DNA of 64,000 nucleotides from Isochrysis galbana (lineage: Eukaryota; Haptophyta; Isochrysidales; Isochrysidaceae): positions 1,896,202 to 1,960,201 of the forward strand of contig CM030938.1 in the NCBI GenBank assembly GCA_018136815.1, written 5' to 3'. The stretch's first letter is position 1. Each line of letters opens with the position of its first letter. The notes under the pieces were generated by a model. It made no database searches, had not been told where the DNA came from, and worked only from the letters and a program-made list of their open reading frames with translations. Below, piece by piece: positions 54,801 through 64,000 of the stretch. The position numbers and the translations under genes were made by a program.

Positions 54801-57105
54801 AGATGGCGCTAGCGGCGCCCACGGGGTCGCGGCTGCCGGTGGTGGTCAAGGTGCGGCAGCTGACGATGGACCCACAGTTGATCGACCGGCGCGGGCCCCG
54901 GCCGCCGCGGCGTCGCCAGTGGTGTATGGCAATGATGGCGATAGCCCAACGCAAGGCTTGCCGAAGGTGGCCGCCACTGGGATGCGTGTGGTACTCCACT
55001 CGCTCGTGGGCCGGCCTGAGCTAAACGGCCGCCATGGGCTGGTCCTCTCGTACGACTCGATTAAGATGCGCGCTGGCGTTAAAGTTGAGGGAGAAGAGAG
55101 ACCGCTGGCCCTAAAGATTGGCAACTTGACACCGGCGCCGGCGGACGCCAATCAAGGCGGTGCGCACTTGGGAGATGGAGCCACTCGCGCGGCATCCGAT
55201 CATTGTGAGGGCGCCGACCGGAACGCAGCCGATGCCACGAAACCGGGCGCTCATGCCGCATACATTGATGCAGCTGCACAAAACGGCCCCCAGAACGGAA
55301 CCGGCACGGTGCGAACGCCGCCGCCACCGCCGCCGCCGCGCGAGCTTGCAAGGGCTAGCGACGACGATCAAAGCGCGAGCGATAGTGAGGACGAGGCAGA
55401 GAAGGAGCAGGCGGCGGAGCGTGCGGCGGCCGCCGAGCGCGAGGCCGCTGAGCGTGCCGCTTCCGAGCGTGCAGCATTGGAGGCTCAGATAGAAGCGGAG
55501 AAGGCAGCACGGCGCGAGGCCGCCGAGCAGGCGCGGAAGGCGGCGGCAGAGGCAGCGGAGGCAGCGAAAGCGGAGGCCAAATCTCGGGCTGCTGCCCAGG
55601 CGAAGGCGGCAGCCCGGAGGGCGGAGGCGGACCGCGTTCAAAAGGAGGAGGCACGCTTGAAAGCTGAGAAGCGAGCTCGTCGTGAAGCGGCAGAGGAGGC
55701 GCGGAAAGCCGCTGCGCGCGCAAAAGCGGAGGAGAAGGTTCGGGCTGAAGTCGAGGCAGCGGCAGAAGCAGCACGGCTGAGGGCGGCAGAGGAACGCAAG
55801 GAGGCGGAGGCAGCGGCGAAACGGAAAGCCGAAGCTTCCAGAGCCGAGGCTGCTATAAGACGTGAGGCCAATGCGGTGGCGGCGCGCAGGGAGGCGGAGG
55901 CGGCAACAGCGCGACGGAACGCGACTGCGGCCGCTGAGGTTGCGACGAGGGAGGCCGAGGCAACAGCCACAGCTCGACGTGAGGCTGATGCAGCGACAAC
56001 GCGGCGCGAAGCGCCTCAATCGCGCACCCTGCCATTACGAGATCCTCCCCCGCCGGCACCGGTCGCTGACGGAAAATCATCTGATCGTGTGCTAACTGCA
56101 TCAGCAGTTGAGGCCGAGCTGGTTGCCGAGGCGGCAGCGAGAAGCTCGCGTGCCGCGGCCGCACGTGCAGCTGTCGAGCGAGAGACAGACGAGGATGCGC
56201 TTGAGCTCTTCGGGTTGGTCGAAATGGCAAGACTTGAGCTCGAGGAGGAGTGCCGCGCGGAAGAGGCGGGAGGTGGAACACCAGCTATTGGGCGCGTTGC
56301 CGCAGTCGCCGCGCCATTTGTCCCAGATGCAGCCTTCGCACAAGAGGCCTTCGCACCGGATTACGGGCCGTCCGATTTTGCACCTGCTGAGTGCACCAGC
56401 GAATACTGCGGTGACTATGCGCCACACTTCCAGGGCTCGGCGAGCGTCTCTTCGGAGTATGTGCCGCCCGAGTTCGCCGCAGGCTTTTTGCCCCGAGACT
56501 ATGGCGGCGACTATGTTGGGGAATTCACGCCGGATTTTGGCGCTGATTTCGGCGCCGACGCACCGCCCCTGGCTCATCTCGGTAGCAGGGTTTTATCCTC
56601 CCGTCCCCCGACGGGCGCTCTGCCGCCCCCAGCTGTGCTGCGAGGGGCTTCATGGGGGCCCGCTGGCAGCACTGCCACTGTGTCGCCGCCACGTCCCGCG
56701 AACCGTCAATATAGTGGGCCTCTTACAGGTTCGCCTGCGAGAGCGCAACAAGGACCGCCGCCACCCCCGCCGCATGGTCCGCCGCCACAGCTGATGCACG
56801 GGCAGCCTCATCACCTGGCAATGTCGCACGCACCTTCTCATGCCCCTCTCTCGAGAGCTGTACCGCCTAGGCCGCCTCGCCCTGGACCCAATCGGACTCT
56901 AGCCGACGGCGCATCCGCAGCTATTGACGACGCCACGGCGGGAGGGCTCGTCGCCAAAGCTGCACGTATTCGCACGGCGCTCGGCTTGGCGGAGGCCCCT
57001 ATCCCTGCCATCCTGGAGCGTGCGGGCGCCACGATCGGAATGCGGCCTGCAGGTGGGCTCGTCCAACAAGCTGATGCCCTTTCGTGGGCTATTTTCGGCG
57101 AGTGA
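51838..57105 (+). CDS. Trp-rich tandem-repeat protein with SH3-like domain and coiled coil, 1481 aa, unknown family
   Basis: Exons: 51838-52664, 52835-52947, 53138-53208, 53370-53831, 53931-54308, 54511-57105. All junctions keep frame (TG|G, T|GT, then phase 0 four times). Five near-complete units and a partial sixth share: W-x-x-W-D-G-K-x-W-x-x-Q-P-x-x-x-C-x-A-x-T-x-x-x-L-x-x-A, then PPxALLLE, LGWYRL, RPxWxHxxHxDRW, WxxQ, LGxxxGWLxL and CxSP. The last unit fades into 'CRRPTEAEVAAEAVAA'. Then come an Ala/Lys-rich linker, an SH3-like domain in exon 6 ('VVLHSLVGRPELNGRHGLVL' ... 'ERPLALKIGNLTPAPA'), about 250 residues of EAA/RRE coiled coil, a patch 'DALELFGLVEMARLELEEE', a Tyr/Asp/Phe-rich part, a PxxPP-rich stretch and a conserved-looking C-terminus ('AKAARIRTALGLAEAPIPAI'). 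No signal peptide. I do not recognise the Trp-rich repeat. Confidence 0.75.
53209..53369 (+). other. GC-AG intron in the Trp-rich repeat gene
   Basis: Exon 3 ends CCAGACAG and the intron begins GCAAGC, ending CTCCAG before ATCTGG. The AG|GCAAG context is the usual one for minor GC donors. Using it restores the repeat pattern 'SRQ|IWKAWDGK' seen at the neighbouring GT-AG junctions. Confidence 0.7.
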
Positions 57106-57825
57106 GAGCAGTCAAGCATGGAAATCTTGGATGCTTGTGGTGAGTGTTTCCTATCGATGGCCTTAACTGAAATTTGAGCTGCATGCCCAATCGACACCGC
57201 AGCCCCAAAGTCGAATGTCTCTCTGGCTTGCTCACGCCAGCCATGTTGGCCATTTCGTCATACTTTTCAATCGTTGTTCTTGCAATGTGTACGGCGTGCG
57301 CCTACCGATGCTACCCCCCTCTCTCCCCCTTTCCTCCACCGCTCCCTGTGGGCGAGCTGTTGGCGTCGTTTATAAGCGCGACTATGCTCATCATTATGCG
57401 GTTCTTGGACCGGACTGCCACACGGCAGTCTCGGTCGTCGAGCACTCCATCACTTGCATGCGATTGCTATCGCCTTCTAGAGGAGCCGCGCCCGAACCTG
57501 TCTCTTAGGCCTTGGCACGAGCGAAGGCGACGTCAAACTTCGCACCGTGCCAACGCACAGATCACCACGAACTGACTTATCATCGCGCTAGCGTGCATCT
57601 CTTCATTGCTCTGCACGGCCCCTCCTTGCGTGCCGGGCGTCCTCCCGAATGACAAGTTGAAAGTCGTCCCTTGATCCCTTGATGATTCGTAATGATGTCC
57701 CCTAACTCAATTCGCATAAGCGATGAGCAATGATGAATTTGCGCTCCCTAGTTACTTATCCATAAAAGATGCGGCGGCATGAGCTATAATACTGATACTG
57801 GTATGTGTTTCATGGTTCAAATACA
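57106..57825. other. Intergenic; no gene recognised
   Basis: Downstream region of the repeat-protein gene. The frames 57174-57575 and 57215-57508 are unsupported. Confidence 0.5.
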
Positions 57826-58390
57826 ACCTACTTTTACTTTTATAAGTGGGGGTCAATGGGGGCCTCGCGCCCCCTCACTCCATCGCACACACCCTCCCGC
57901 GGCAGACGGCAGACTCCTGGGTGGGCCCGTACAACCAACCTTAGCCCCTGCCCTCTGGCAGCGCGGTTGCGCAATCATCATTCTGGCCTAGACCCCCATG
58001 TGGGCGCGGGCCGCGATTCGCACTCTCGCATGCCCATGCTGGGCCTGCCCAAGAGCTGACTCCCCCCCATCCCCGGTCGCCAGGCATACAAGGGCCTCTG
58101 GGCGGCTCCCATGGCCGCCGAGGGCCGAGCGTGGGAGAGGCAGGGGGGGCCAGGGGCAGGGGCTGAGCCCCAGCCTCCATTGCCCCCTGAGCTGCCCTTG
58201 CTGGCCGGCCTCTGCCCTCTGGGACCCCCCAACCCCCAATAGGACCTTTGAGAGCAGGTTATGGCGCGCCGCATGGCGACGCGCCGCATGAAGAGCGCTG
58301 GGAGAGAGTGGAGAGAGGGAGAGGGAGGGGTTTGCGTCCCCCCGGATGCGAGTGCGCGATGAGAAATGGGCCCCGTTTGCGTTAGCAAAT
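57826..58390 (-). repeat. LINE-like 3' end, family C2, ~565 bp copy
   Basis: Longest C2 copy in the window: starts 'acctacttttacttttataa', continues 'gtgggggtcaatgggggcct' and runs collinear with 27640-28120 to 'ccgtttgcgttagcaaa'. Orientation minus, 5'-truncated at about 58390. I could not find a convincing TSD. Confidence 0.65.
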
Positions 58391-58595
58391 CGATGAGTAC
58401 ATCCGATTCCAGCTGTCGTCTGGCGTGAATGGGAGTGCATTTCGATGTACTTTGTAGACTAGTGCTCTTCCATTCTCCTCCGGGTAGGAGTTCTGACCAA
58501 GAGTCCTTTGTATTTGTATTTGTCCACGCACTACTTGATTAGCACGCAATGAACTTTGATCCACCTGCCACCTGGAAATACATCCCTTAATAAAA

Positions 58596-58734
58596 TATTC
58601 TCGCCGTGCACGCGGCCATGGCCTCCCCTACCTCTCCCTCGCTGGCCCAACCGGCGCTCCAGGGGCCAGTGGGGAAATATGTAGAACGTTTCCGTGAGAG
58701 TAGTGGGTCGAGGGCCGCGTGCACGGCGAGAATA
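58596..58734. repeat. Foldback with perfect 22-bp arms
   Basis: TATTCTCGCCGTGCACGCGG (plus CC) at 58596-58617 is the exact reverse complement of 58713-58734, 95 bp apart. The right arm and spacer resemble family C near 30040-30105 ('gtagaa.gttt.c.acgtgag', 'ggccgcgtg'), so this may be a snap-back made from that family. Confidence 0.75.
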
Positions 58735-59078
58735 CTAAGAGAAATTTATTCTAAGGATGTATTCCCGTCTCTCCTCCACCTCCGACAAGATCATTCACTC
58801 AGAGCTTGCCCGTTTGCAAATGACACCCTTTGTATAAAACAAAGTGATTGTCAGGCAAGAGACCAGGCAACCTGCGCCGTCATCAGCCTCTAGCAAACTC
58901 TTGATGGGCACTCTTGGTTCGAAAGCTATCTGGCTTTGATGAGCAACTTCGAATCAATAGGGAGCTGCAGATAAAGCCGTGAGGCCGTTCAAATACCGAG
59001 GAGTTGTGTTGCGATGCCCGAACGCTGGCATGGCGCACTGCAATTATGCAAATCGATCGTCGTAAACGAGCAGGTGGC
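58735..59078. other. Intergenic; no gene recognised
   Basis: The frame 58606-58893 overlaps the foldback and has no family resemblance. Nothing else seen. Confidence 0.5.
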
Positions 59079-59379
59079 TCAATGTGATGCTTTTGAAGCC
59101 AGCTCCTTCGCCTTCAGCTCCCCTTCGTATCGCGCTTTGGCCGCTTGCATCTGAACACAGGTAGGGCAGACGCTGAGCACCGCGGCTGAAGTAGTGCATA
59201 AGTTGGAGACAAGGGCGCAGACTGTGACTTCGCAAGCATAAGGTCTGGCCCAGAAGGCTCACCGTCCGCTCCACCGTTGGGTCAACTGCGATTTTGAGGA
59301 TGCGCTCAAGGTTGGAGACAGCAAGAAGTGTGCAGCCAAAGAGGAAAGAGTAGCCGAACAGGCCGGGCTGATATCCCAT
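59079..59379 (-). CDS. Two-exon 62-residue single-pass membrane micro-protein
   Basis: Exon 1 is 59379-59263 (39 codons), exon 2 is 59150-59079 (23 codons plus stop), with GTGAGC and TTCAG borders and phase 0. The product is MGYQPGLFGYSFLFGCTLLA, VSNLERILKIAVDPTVERT, then MQAAKARYEGELKAKELASK and ASH: one hydrophobic helix (about 7-23) and a charged amphipathic helix to the end. Reading through the intron gives a much less protein-like tail, which supports splicing. Size and layout recall small accessory subunits of mitochondrial or plastid membrane complexes, but I cannot name it. An upstream coding exon cannot be ruled out. Confidence 0.5.
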
Positions 59380-60503
59380 GCTTGCCCTACGAGCGACAAA
59401 CGTGCGATCCGCATTGTGAGTGCGTCACGGGAGAGACAGGGGGAAAGGGGAGGACAGGAAAGAGAGGAAAAGATGCTGCGGCGCTGTTGGCAGCGCGAGT
59501 GGTGGTCCTGTAGTCTCACGGGTTAGCGGTGAAGTCTGATGAGGGAGTTATGCGCGAGGAGAGCAAGAAGATGTGCAGAAGCGGAAAGGGCGGGGAGCGG
59601 ACGCAGGCGGGGGGCTTGGGGGAGGGGGGAAGGGGAGGGGGGAAGCGAGGGCGAGGGGAAGGGGAGGCAGCGCCCACCGCACCGCGCTGGCGTGAGTAGA
59701 GCCGCGCTGGGTGGCTAGGGCCCCCTGCGATATCTCTGGAGGCGACGATCTTCCCCCCCCCACCACCGGTATCGGGTTCCCTCTTCTCACATCCACCCCG
59801 CCATCGCTCCATCTCCCATCTCCCATCAGCAATCGCACGGGCCCTTTGCCGGAATCTGGACCTCCCCGGCCCCTCCCCTCCCCATGGAACAAGTCCGCGC
59901 AACAATAAATAATACACCCTGACCTCAATTAAGTTTATGCTTAGGTCACCCAGTCACCCATGGTCCATGGTGGATGGTGGGGCACAGAGGCCAAATACAT
60001 ATGACATATGTATTATTTGGCTGTATGTGAAGCGCATCATGGGTTGTAGGCCTCGAATGTATTTGAAATGTATTTTTGGCCGGAGGCCAAATACATATGT
60101 ATTTGGCTGTATTTGCAGGCCCCAACACTGTATTCCCCATCCAGGGGCACAAGCACAAGCTCAGGCTCACAAGTTGCAAGTTGCAAGTTGTGCACAAGCC
60201 ACAAGCCCCACAGCCACAGCCCACGTCTCACGTCTCCACCTACTAGCCCGGTCACTCACGCTTTACGCTTTACAACGCCTTTTTTCCACCTCCCTCGGGT
60301 GTCCAAGGATTCCCCAGGGTTCCCCCTTACCTGCCCCCCTCCCCTCCTCCCCTCCCCCCCTCCGCGACCCCCTTGTGTCCTTGTGTCCCTCCTTGTTGTT
60401 GTTGCGAGTCGTATGGGGAGAGGCAACCCACGTGTCTACCCCCGCGGTATCTGTCCCCCTCCTTGTTCCCCCCGGCCGGTATCCATCCCCCCAGCGTCGG
60501 GCG
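59380..60503. other. Intergenic with palindromes upstream of the methylase gene
   Basis: 59580-59660 is G-rich. At 59928 'aattaagtttatgcttaggt' resembles the terminal dyad of family C. 59989-60120 holds repeated 'ggccaaatacatatg' blocks including the perfect palindrome CCAAATACATATGTATTTGG at 60087-60106. 60280-60500 is C/T-rich, as before other starts here. Confidence 0.55.
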
Positions 60504-62251
60504 ATGGCAGTAGGCGCGTCGTCCTCCGCCTCTCCGTCTCCCGCAGCCCCGCCCCACCTGCTGCGCTCGGCAGGGCCGCCGGAGGCGGCGCGCGCGCTCG
60601 AGGCGGCTTTGTTCGCCCAGTGGTGCCCCTCCCGCACTGCGCGCCACCCGCTCGGCGGATTCTACAAGTACCCTGCCGCCTTACGGCCGCAGGCAGCAAA
60701 GGAGCTGCTCTCTCTCCTCCCTCCCGGCAGGCTGCTCGACCCCTTCTGCGGATCAGGCGGCTCTCTTCTCGAGGCGCTTATCTCTGGACGGAGTGCTATT
60801 GGCAACGACTCCTCGCCTCTCGCCCTGTTTGTCGCGCTCCATCAGACACTGCGGCCGCAGGCAGAGTGGGCAGAGGGGCTCCGCCGTGCTGCACGTGAGG
60901 TGGCGGACAAGGTGAGGGCACAGCGCAAGGCGGCGCACTTGGCTGCTGCGGTGGCGGCGGCCAAGGCAGCCGAGGCGGCTGCTGATGCGGCGGCCAAGGG
61001 CAAGCTCGCGCCTCCGACGCCTAAACGAGCACGATCCGGCCGGCATCTCCAATGGCAGGCGCTCGCGACCCAAGTGCGTGAGGCAGAAGCGCGGATGGCT
61101 CAGGACGATTCGTTCATCGTCTGGAGTCAAGGCCAGAAACCGACACCGCTGTGGTTCTGCCTCGCAGTGGCCATACAACGTGCAGCGCACGACAAGACTG
61201 AGCCGCCCACGCTCCTGGTGGAGACTGTCGACGAGTATTGTAATGGCACAGAAATCTTGGAATCGCTTGCTCCCTCCTCCACTCTACCACCCCCATTGCT
61301 GATCCATTCCGACGCTCGCACTCTCGAGCGTGCACGGGCTGGCGGCAGCATCGACGCCATATTGACCTCGCCGCCCTATCCTGGTGTGTACGACTACCTG
61401 AGCCTCGCACGCGAGGAGCGCACGCGGCTCGCAATGCGGTCTCGAAGCGGTGGGCGAAGTCGCAAAGCGCGGGGCGCGCGCCTCACGGCTGGCGGTGCAG
61501 TGGCTGGAGGAGAAGGACAGGGTGGGCCGGCGCTCATGGGCCTTGATGCTGTGCCGATCGGAAGGAGCTGGCCTGAGGGCTGGCGATCCGAGCACGAGAT
61601 GGGAGCACGCAAGGCGAGGCGCCGACGACCCGACGTGTTCGCAAGAGAATGGCAAAGAGACCAAGAGGCGTGGCTAGCAGCAGCCCGACGATGCCTTAGA
61701 AGCGGCGGAATGGCGGCGGTGAGAGATCTATGGCACGGGACTGTGGGTAGGGCACGCACGCAAAGGCGGGCGGATTGATAGGATGTTGTCGCATCCTGCA
61801 TTACCAAAGGCCCCTTCAAGCCTCGCGAGGCTCTTCCGTGCTTGCAATGATGCCTTTGAAACGAGGGGTGGGATTGGTTTGGGCTCTATGCACTAGGCGA
61901 TCCAGCCTCGCGAGGCTCTTCCATGCTGGCACTGGTAACCGATTATCGAGGCGCCGGATTGGTCAGGGCTACATGCACCGGGCGACCTGAAACCCCAAGT
62001 TGTCTTTCCGCTCGCTTTCTCCACTTCACACTCATCTCATGATCAAGACTTTCCCCTTGATTTCGCCTTGCTCTCAGATTGTCATTGGTGACGGCGACGG
62101 AATAGACACACTCGAAAGCACTTGCATGGCAGCGGAGGCTGTTGGGCTGGAGCTGAGTGCGAGCGCGACAATATCTTCTAATCTTCCCGCAGGGATGCGC
62201 GCCGAAGGAAACAGGAGGACGGAGCACGCCATCTTGCTGCGCGCCCCTTAG
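60504..62251 (+). CDS. DNA methylase-like protein with DPFCGSG and SPPY motifs (N4-cytosine or N6-adenine type)
   Basis: Exons 60504-61718 and 62078-62251 (462 aa), phase 0, with GTGAGA and CTCAG borders. SAM motif I is 'RLLDPFCGSGG' (76-86); catalytic motif IV is 'AILTSPPYPGVYDYL' (285-299). Exon 2 restores the expected last strand and helix: '...RCLRSGGMAA|IVIGDGDGIDTLES', ending 'RTEHAILLRAP'; without splicing the frame ends in an implausible tail. SPPY favours exocyclic-amine transfer of the m4C class, but S/D/N-PPY enzymes include m6A and RNA (tRNA guanine) methylases. A ~90-residue Ala/Lys/Arg helical insertion lies between the motifs (120-210), plausibly a substrate-binding part. An N-terminal Ala/Ser/Pro stretch could be a targeting peptide. 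Cellular target unknown. Confidence 0.72.
61818..61990 (+). repeat. 85-bp tandem duplication inside the methylase intron
   Basis: CCTCGCGAGGCTCTTCC(G/A)TGCT begins at 61821 and again at 61906; both units continue with 'ggattgg(t)' and 'ctatgcac/ctacatgcac' and end 'ggcgacc' or 'ggcgatcc'. CCTCGCGAGG is itself palindromic. Confidence 0.7.
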
Positions 62252-64000
62252 AAAATGTGATACATCGACGGCTGAGACACTTGCCGTCTTGCGTTATGCG
62301 TGGTGAGGGCGTGCGGTGAGTTGTTCTGTATCATGAGCTCCGCGAGGGCGATCCAAATGATCTTCGGAAGTAGTTGCCCATTCTTTCCGGCGTTCTATGA
62401 AATCGTCGAGCGGCATCGAACACCTCCGAAGCTTTATTGTGCGGCGCTAGTTGCATGTGAAAAGTGAGACTCCTCTGATCCCCTTCTCATCCCCTCATTT
62501 CTACATCCCTTCCCGGCCTCTGTCGCCTATGACGGCGATCCCGGTGTTGCGAGCGATTGCGCACGCACCTGCTCAATCAAGGCGTCGGGTTGCATCAGCG
62601 CGTGACCGTGTGTTGGCCGCGGGCACGTCGGCGCGGTTGATTGCTAGCTACGCCCGTCGCCGAAAGGTCTCTTTCTCTTATCGCTCTCTCTTATCGCAGC
62701 GCTGTTTTGTCGTTGGGATCTCGGTGTCTTTGGGTTAGTGTTTGGTTCTTTTGGGTCAGTGTAAGGGTTGAGTGTGCGTTTGAGGTTTAGGGTCTTCGTG
62801 CGCTCTCCGGCCTTGTCTGCTGTTGCTGCTGCTATGCTGCGCGCCTGTCCTCTAGCTTCTCAGACTCTCAGCGTACGCAAGCGGCATAGCCTATGTGACT
62901 GGCGGAGTGCTGTGGCTGTGGCTGTGGGTGTGGACTGGGACTCTAATGATTGATGAGACAGGGGATGGGGCTCTCCAGGGGCGACCGTGCTCACGGAGGG
63001 CTGAGCACAGGGAGCATTGGGGCTGGAGGGAGGCATGGGCGCCACCGGCGGGAACACCGCTCACACCAGCCTGGGGCGACGGCGGTCGAGAGAGCTCGCC
63101 CAGAGCCCCAGGGAGTGCGGCCATGGGCGCGACTCTCGGAAGTCTGGGACAAGAGAAAACGCGGGAAACACACGGGGGCGCGCGCAAGGAAAAAATGGGG
63201 GCGCACACATGAGAAAACAAGGGACGGGGGATCGAGAGCGATCACTCCTATCCCCTAGCTCTTACTTTCCTAACACACGGGGGAAAGAGAGGAAGATCGG
63301 GATCGGAGGATCCCGATCGGACGGAGAGGATGCAACCCGAAGGGAGAAACCAAAACACGCGAAGGCGGGAAAACAAAGAGAGAGGGCCTCTCTTTGGGAA
63401 ACCTAAAGGGTGGCTCTCCCCCTAACCGCTAACCGCAACACCCCCCGCCCGATGGGACACCCAAGAAAGGGGGGTGCCCATCGCAAGAGGCGGCGAAGGG
63501 GGAGACGCAAAGCACACGCGACGGTCGAAGTCGGTGGACGGACGGACGGACGGACGGAATTACGAACAAAGACGACCGACCGTCGGAGAGTCGACGCCGT
63601 CGGCGTAGAACGGATGAGGCGGGAACGGGGATGGAGGAAAAGTGGGCGTCGGTGGCGACAGCCGCCGAGAAAGAAACGAGACCGGGCGGCGGCTCCGAGG
63701 GCGAGCCATCGGCCGAAGAGGGGCCGAGGCCGAGGCCAGAGACATGAGACATAGTCGAGGAGGGGTCGCTTCATCGTCGACAACCGAGGCGAGACATGCG
63801 CGCGAGCCATGCGCGCGGTGGTGCTCCGCCCAAAGGTGGGCGAGGCGTGCAAAGACACGCTTGGGCATCGGGCATAGGCTTGCCGAGAGCATTGAGCATT
63901 GAGATTGAGGATGTGGGGGCAGGAGGGAGGGGAAGGTGCGTGTACAATGCAAAGAGCCTTGTCGCGGGCGCCCGGGCACATCTTCTCGCCGCACGCGAGG
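62252..64000. other. No gene recognised; repeats
   Basis: 62893-62950 repeats the 27530-27590 sequence ('tgtgactggcggagtg', 'gtggctgtgg'). 63535-63560 is a GGAC tetranucleotide run. Frames on both strands (for example 63403-63981) are compositionally biased and mutually overlapping. Nothing else can be supported. Confidence 0.5.

Noticed and set aside
62950..64000. Arg/Gly-rich genes at the end of the window
   Set aside because: Frames on both strands overlap fully and are biased in composition; no motif supports either.

Overview
The window is nuclear DNA from a eukaryote, most likely a GC-rich, intron-bearing microalga of the haptophyte type. The grounds are: spliced genes with GT-AG and one GC-AG intron; proline-rich SPPPP wall-type protein sequence fused to a cytochrome b561 domain; an SH3-like 'RPELNG' domain of a kind I associate with haptophyte and other chromalveolate algal proteins; a Cet1-like rather than cysteine-phosphatase RNA triphosphatase candidate; very long C, G and CT tracts; and several retrotransposon families. 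The lineage is inferred, not proven. There are no operons, CRISPR arrays or rRNA genes.

Layout. 1-7.2 kb: two copies of an LTR (LTR-B), a retroelement 3' end, a 2OG-Fe(II) dioxygenase gene (-) and an Atp23 metalloprotease gene (+). 7.2-9.4 kb: a truncated Ty3/gypsy element (-) next to a fragment of a second LTR family (LTR-A). 11.1-13.2 kb: proline-rich cytochrome b561 protein (+). 13.7-15.1 kb: ankyrin/LRR exons (-) with a tandem exon-plus-intron duplication. 15-19.5 kb: repeats and microsatellites. 19.6-20.2 kb: a small secreted protein with internal repeats (+). 23.4-24.0 kb: a solo LTR-A with perfect TSD. 24.7-26.1 kb: a protein with two separated Myb domains (-). 26-36 kb: mostly retroelements (LINE-like 3' ends with 16-19 bp TSDs, two ORF1-like reading frames, a tRNA-like SINE head) around one unrecognised gene at 31.3-32.1 kb.

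36-41.3 kb: a large single-exon gene (-) for an mRNA cap 2'-O-methyltransferase of the CMTR1 type with an extra N-terminal methyltransferase domain. 42.8-45.3 kb: a small secreted-protein candidate and a Cet1-like RNA 5'-triphosphatase candidate (both -). 46.3-47.1 kb: a hAT-type MITE inserted in an older retroelement copy. 48.1-49.1 kb: a two-exon coiled-coil gene (-). 49.9-50.5 kb: a 204-bp satellite. 51.8-57.1 kb: a six-exon gene (+) for a 1481-residue protein made of an unfamiliar Trp-rich repeat whose borders coincide with phase-0 introns, followed by an SH3-like domain and a long Ala/Glu/Arg coiled coil. 59.1-59.4 kb: a two-exon 62-residue membrane micro-protein (-). 60.5-62.3 kb: a two-exon DNA-methylase-like gene with DPFCGSG and SPPY motifs (+). 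62.3-64 kb: no recognisable gene.

The strongest candidates for something undescribed are the Trp-rich intron-bounded repeat protein (51838-57105), the double-methyltransferase cap enzyme (36056-41347), the SPPY methylase (60504-62251) and the hAT MITE whose empty site can be reconstructed from another repeat in the same window. Exon models were built by hand from reading frame, splice signals and phase; none has transcript support.
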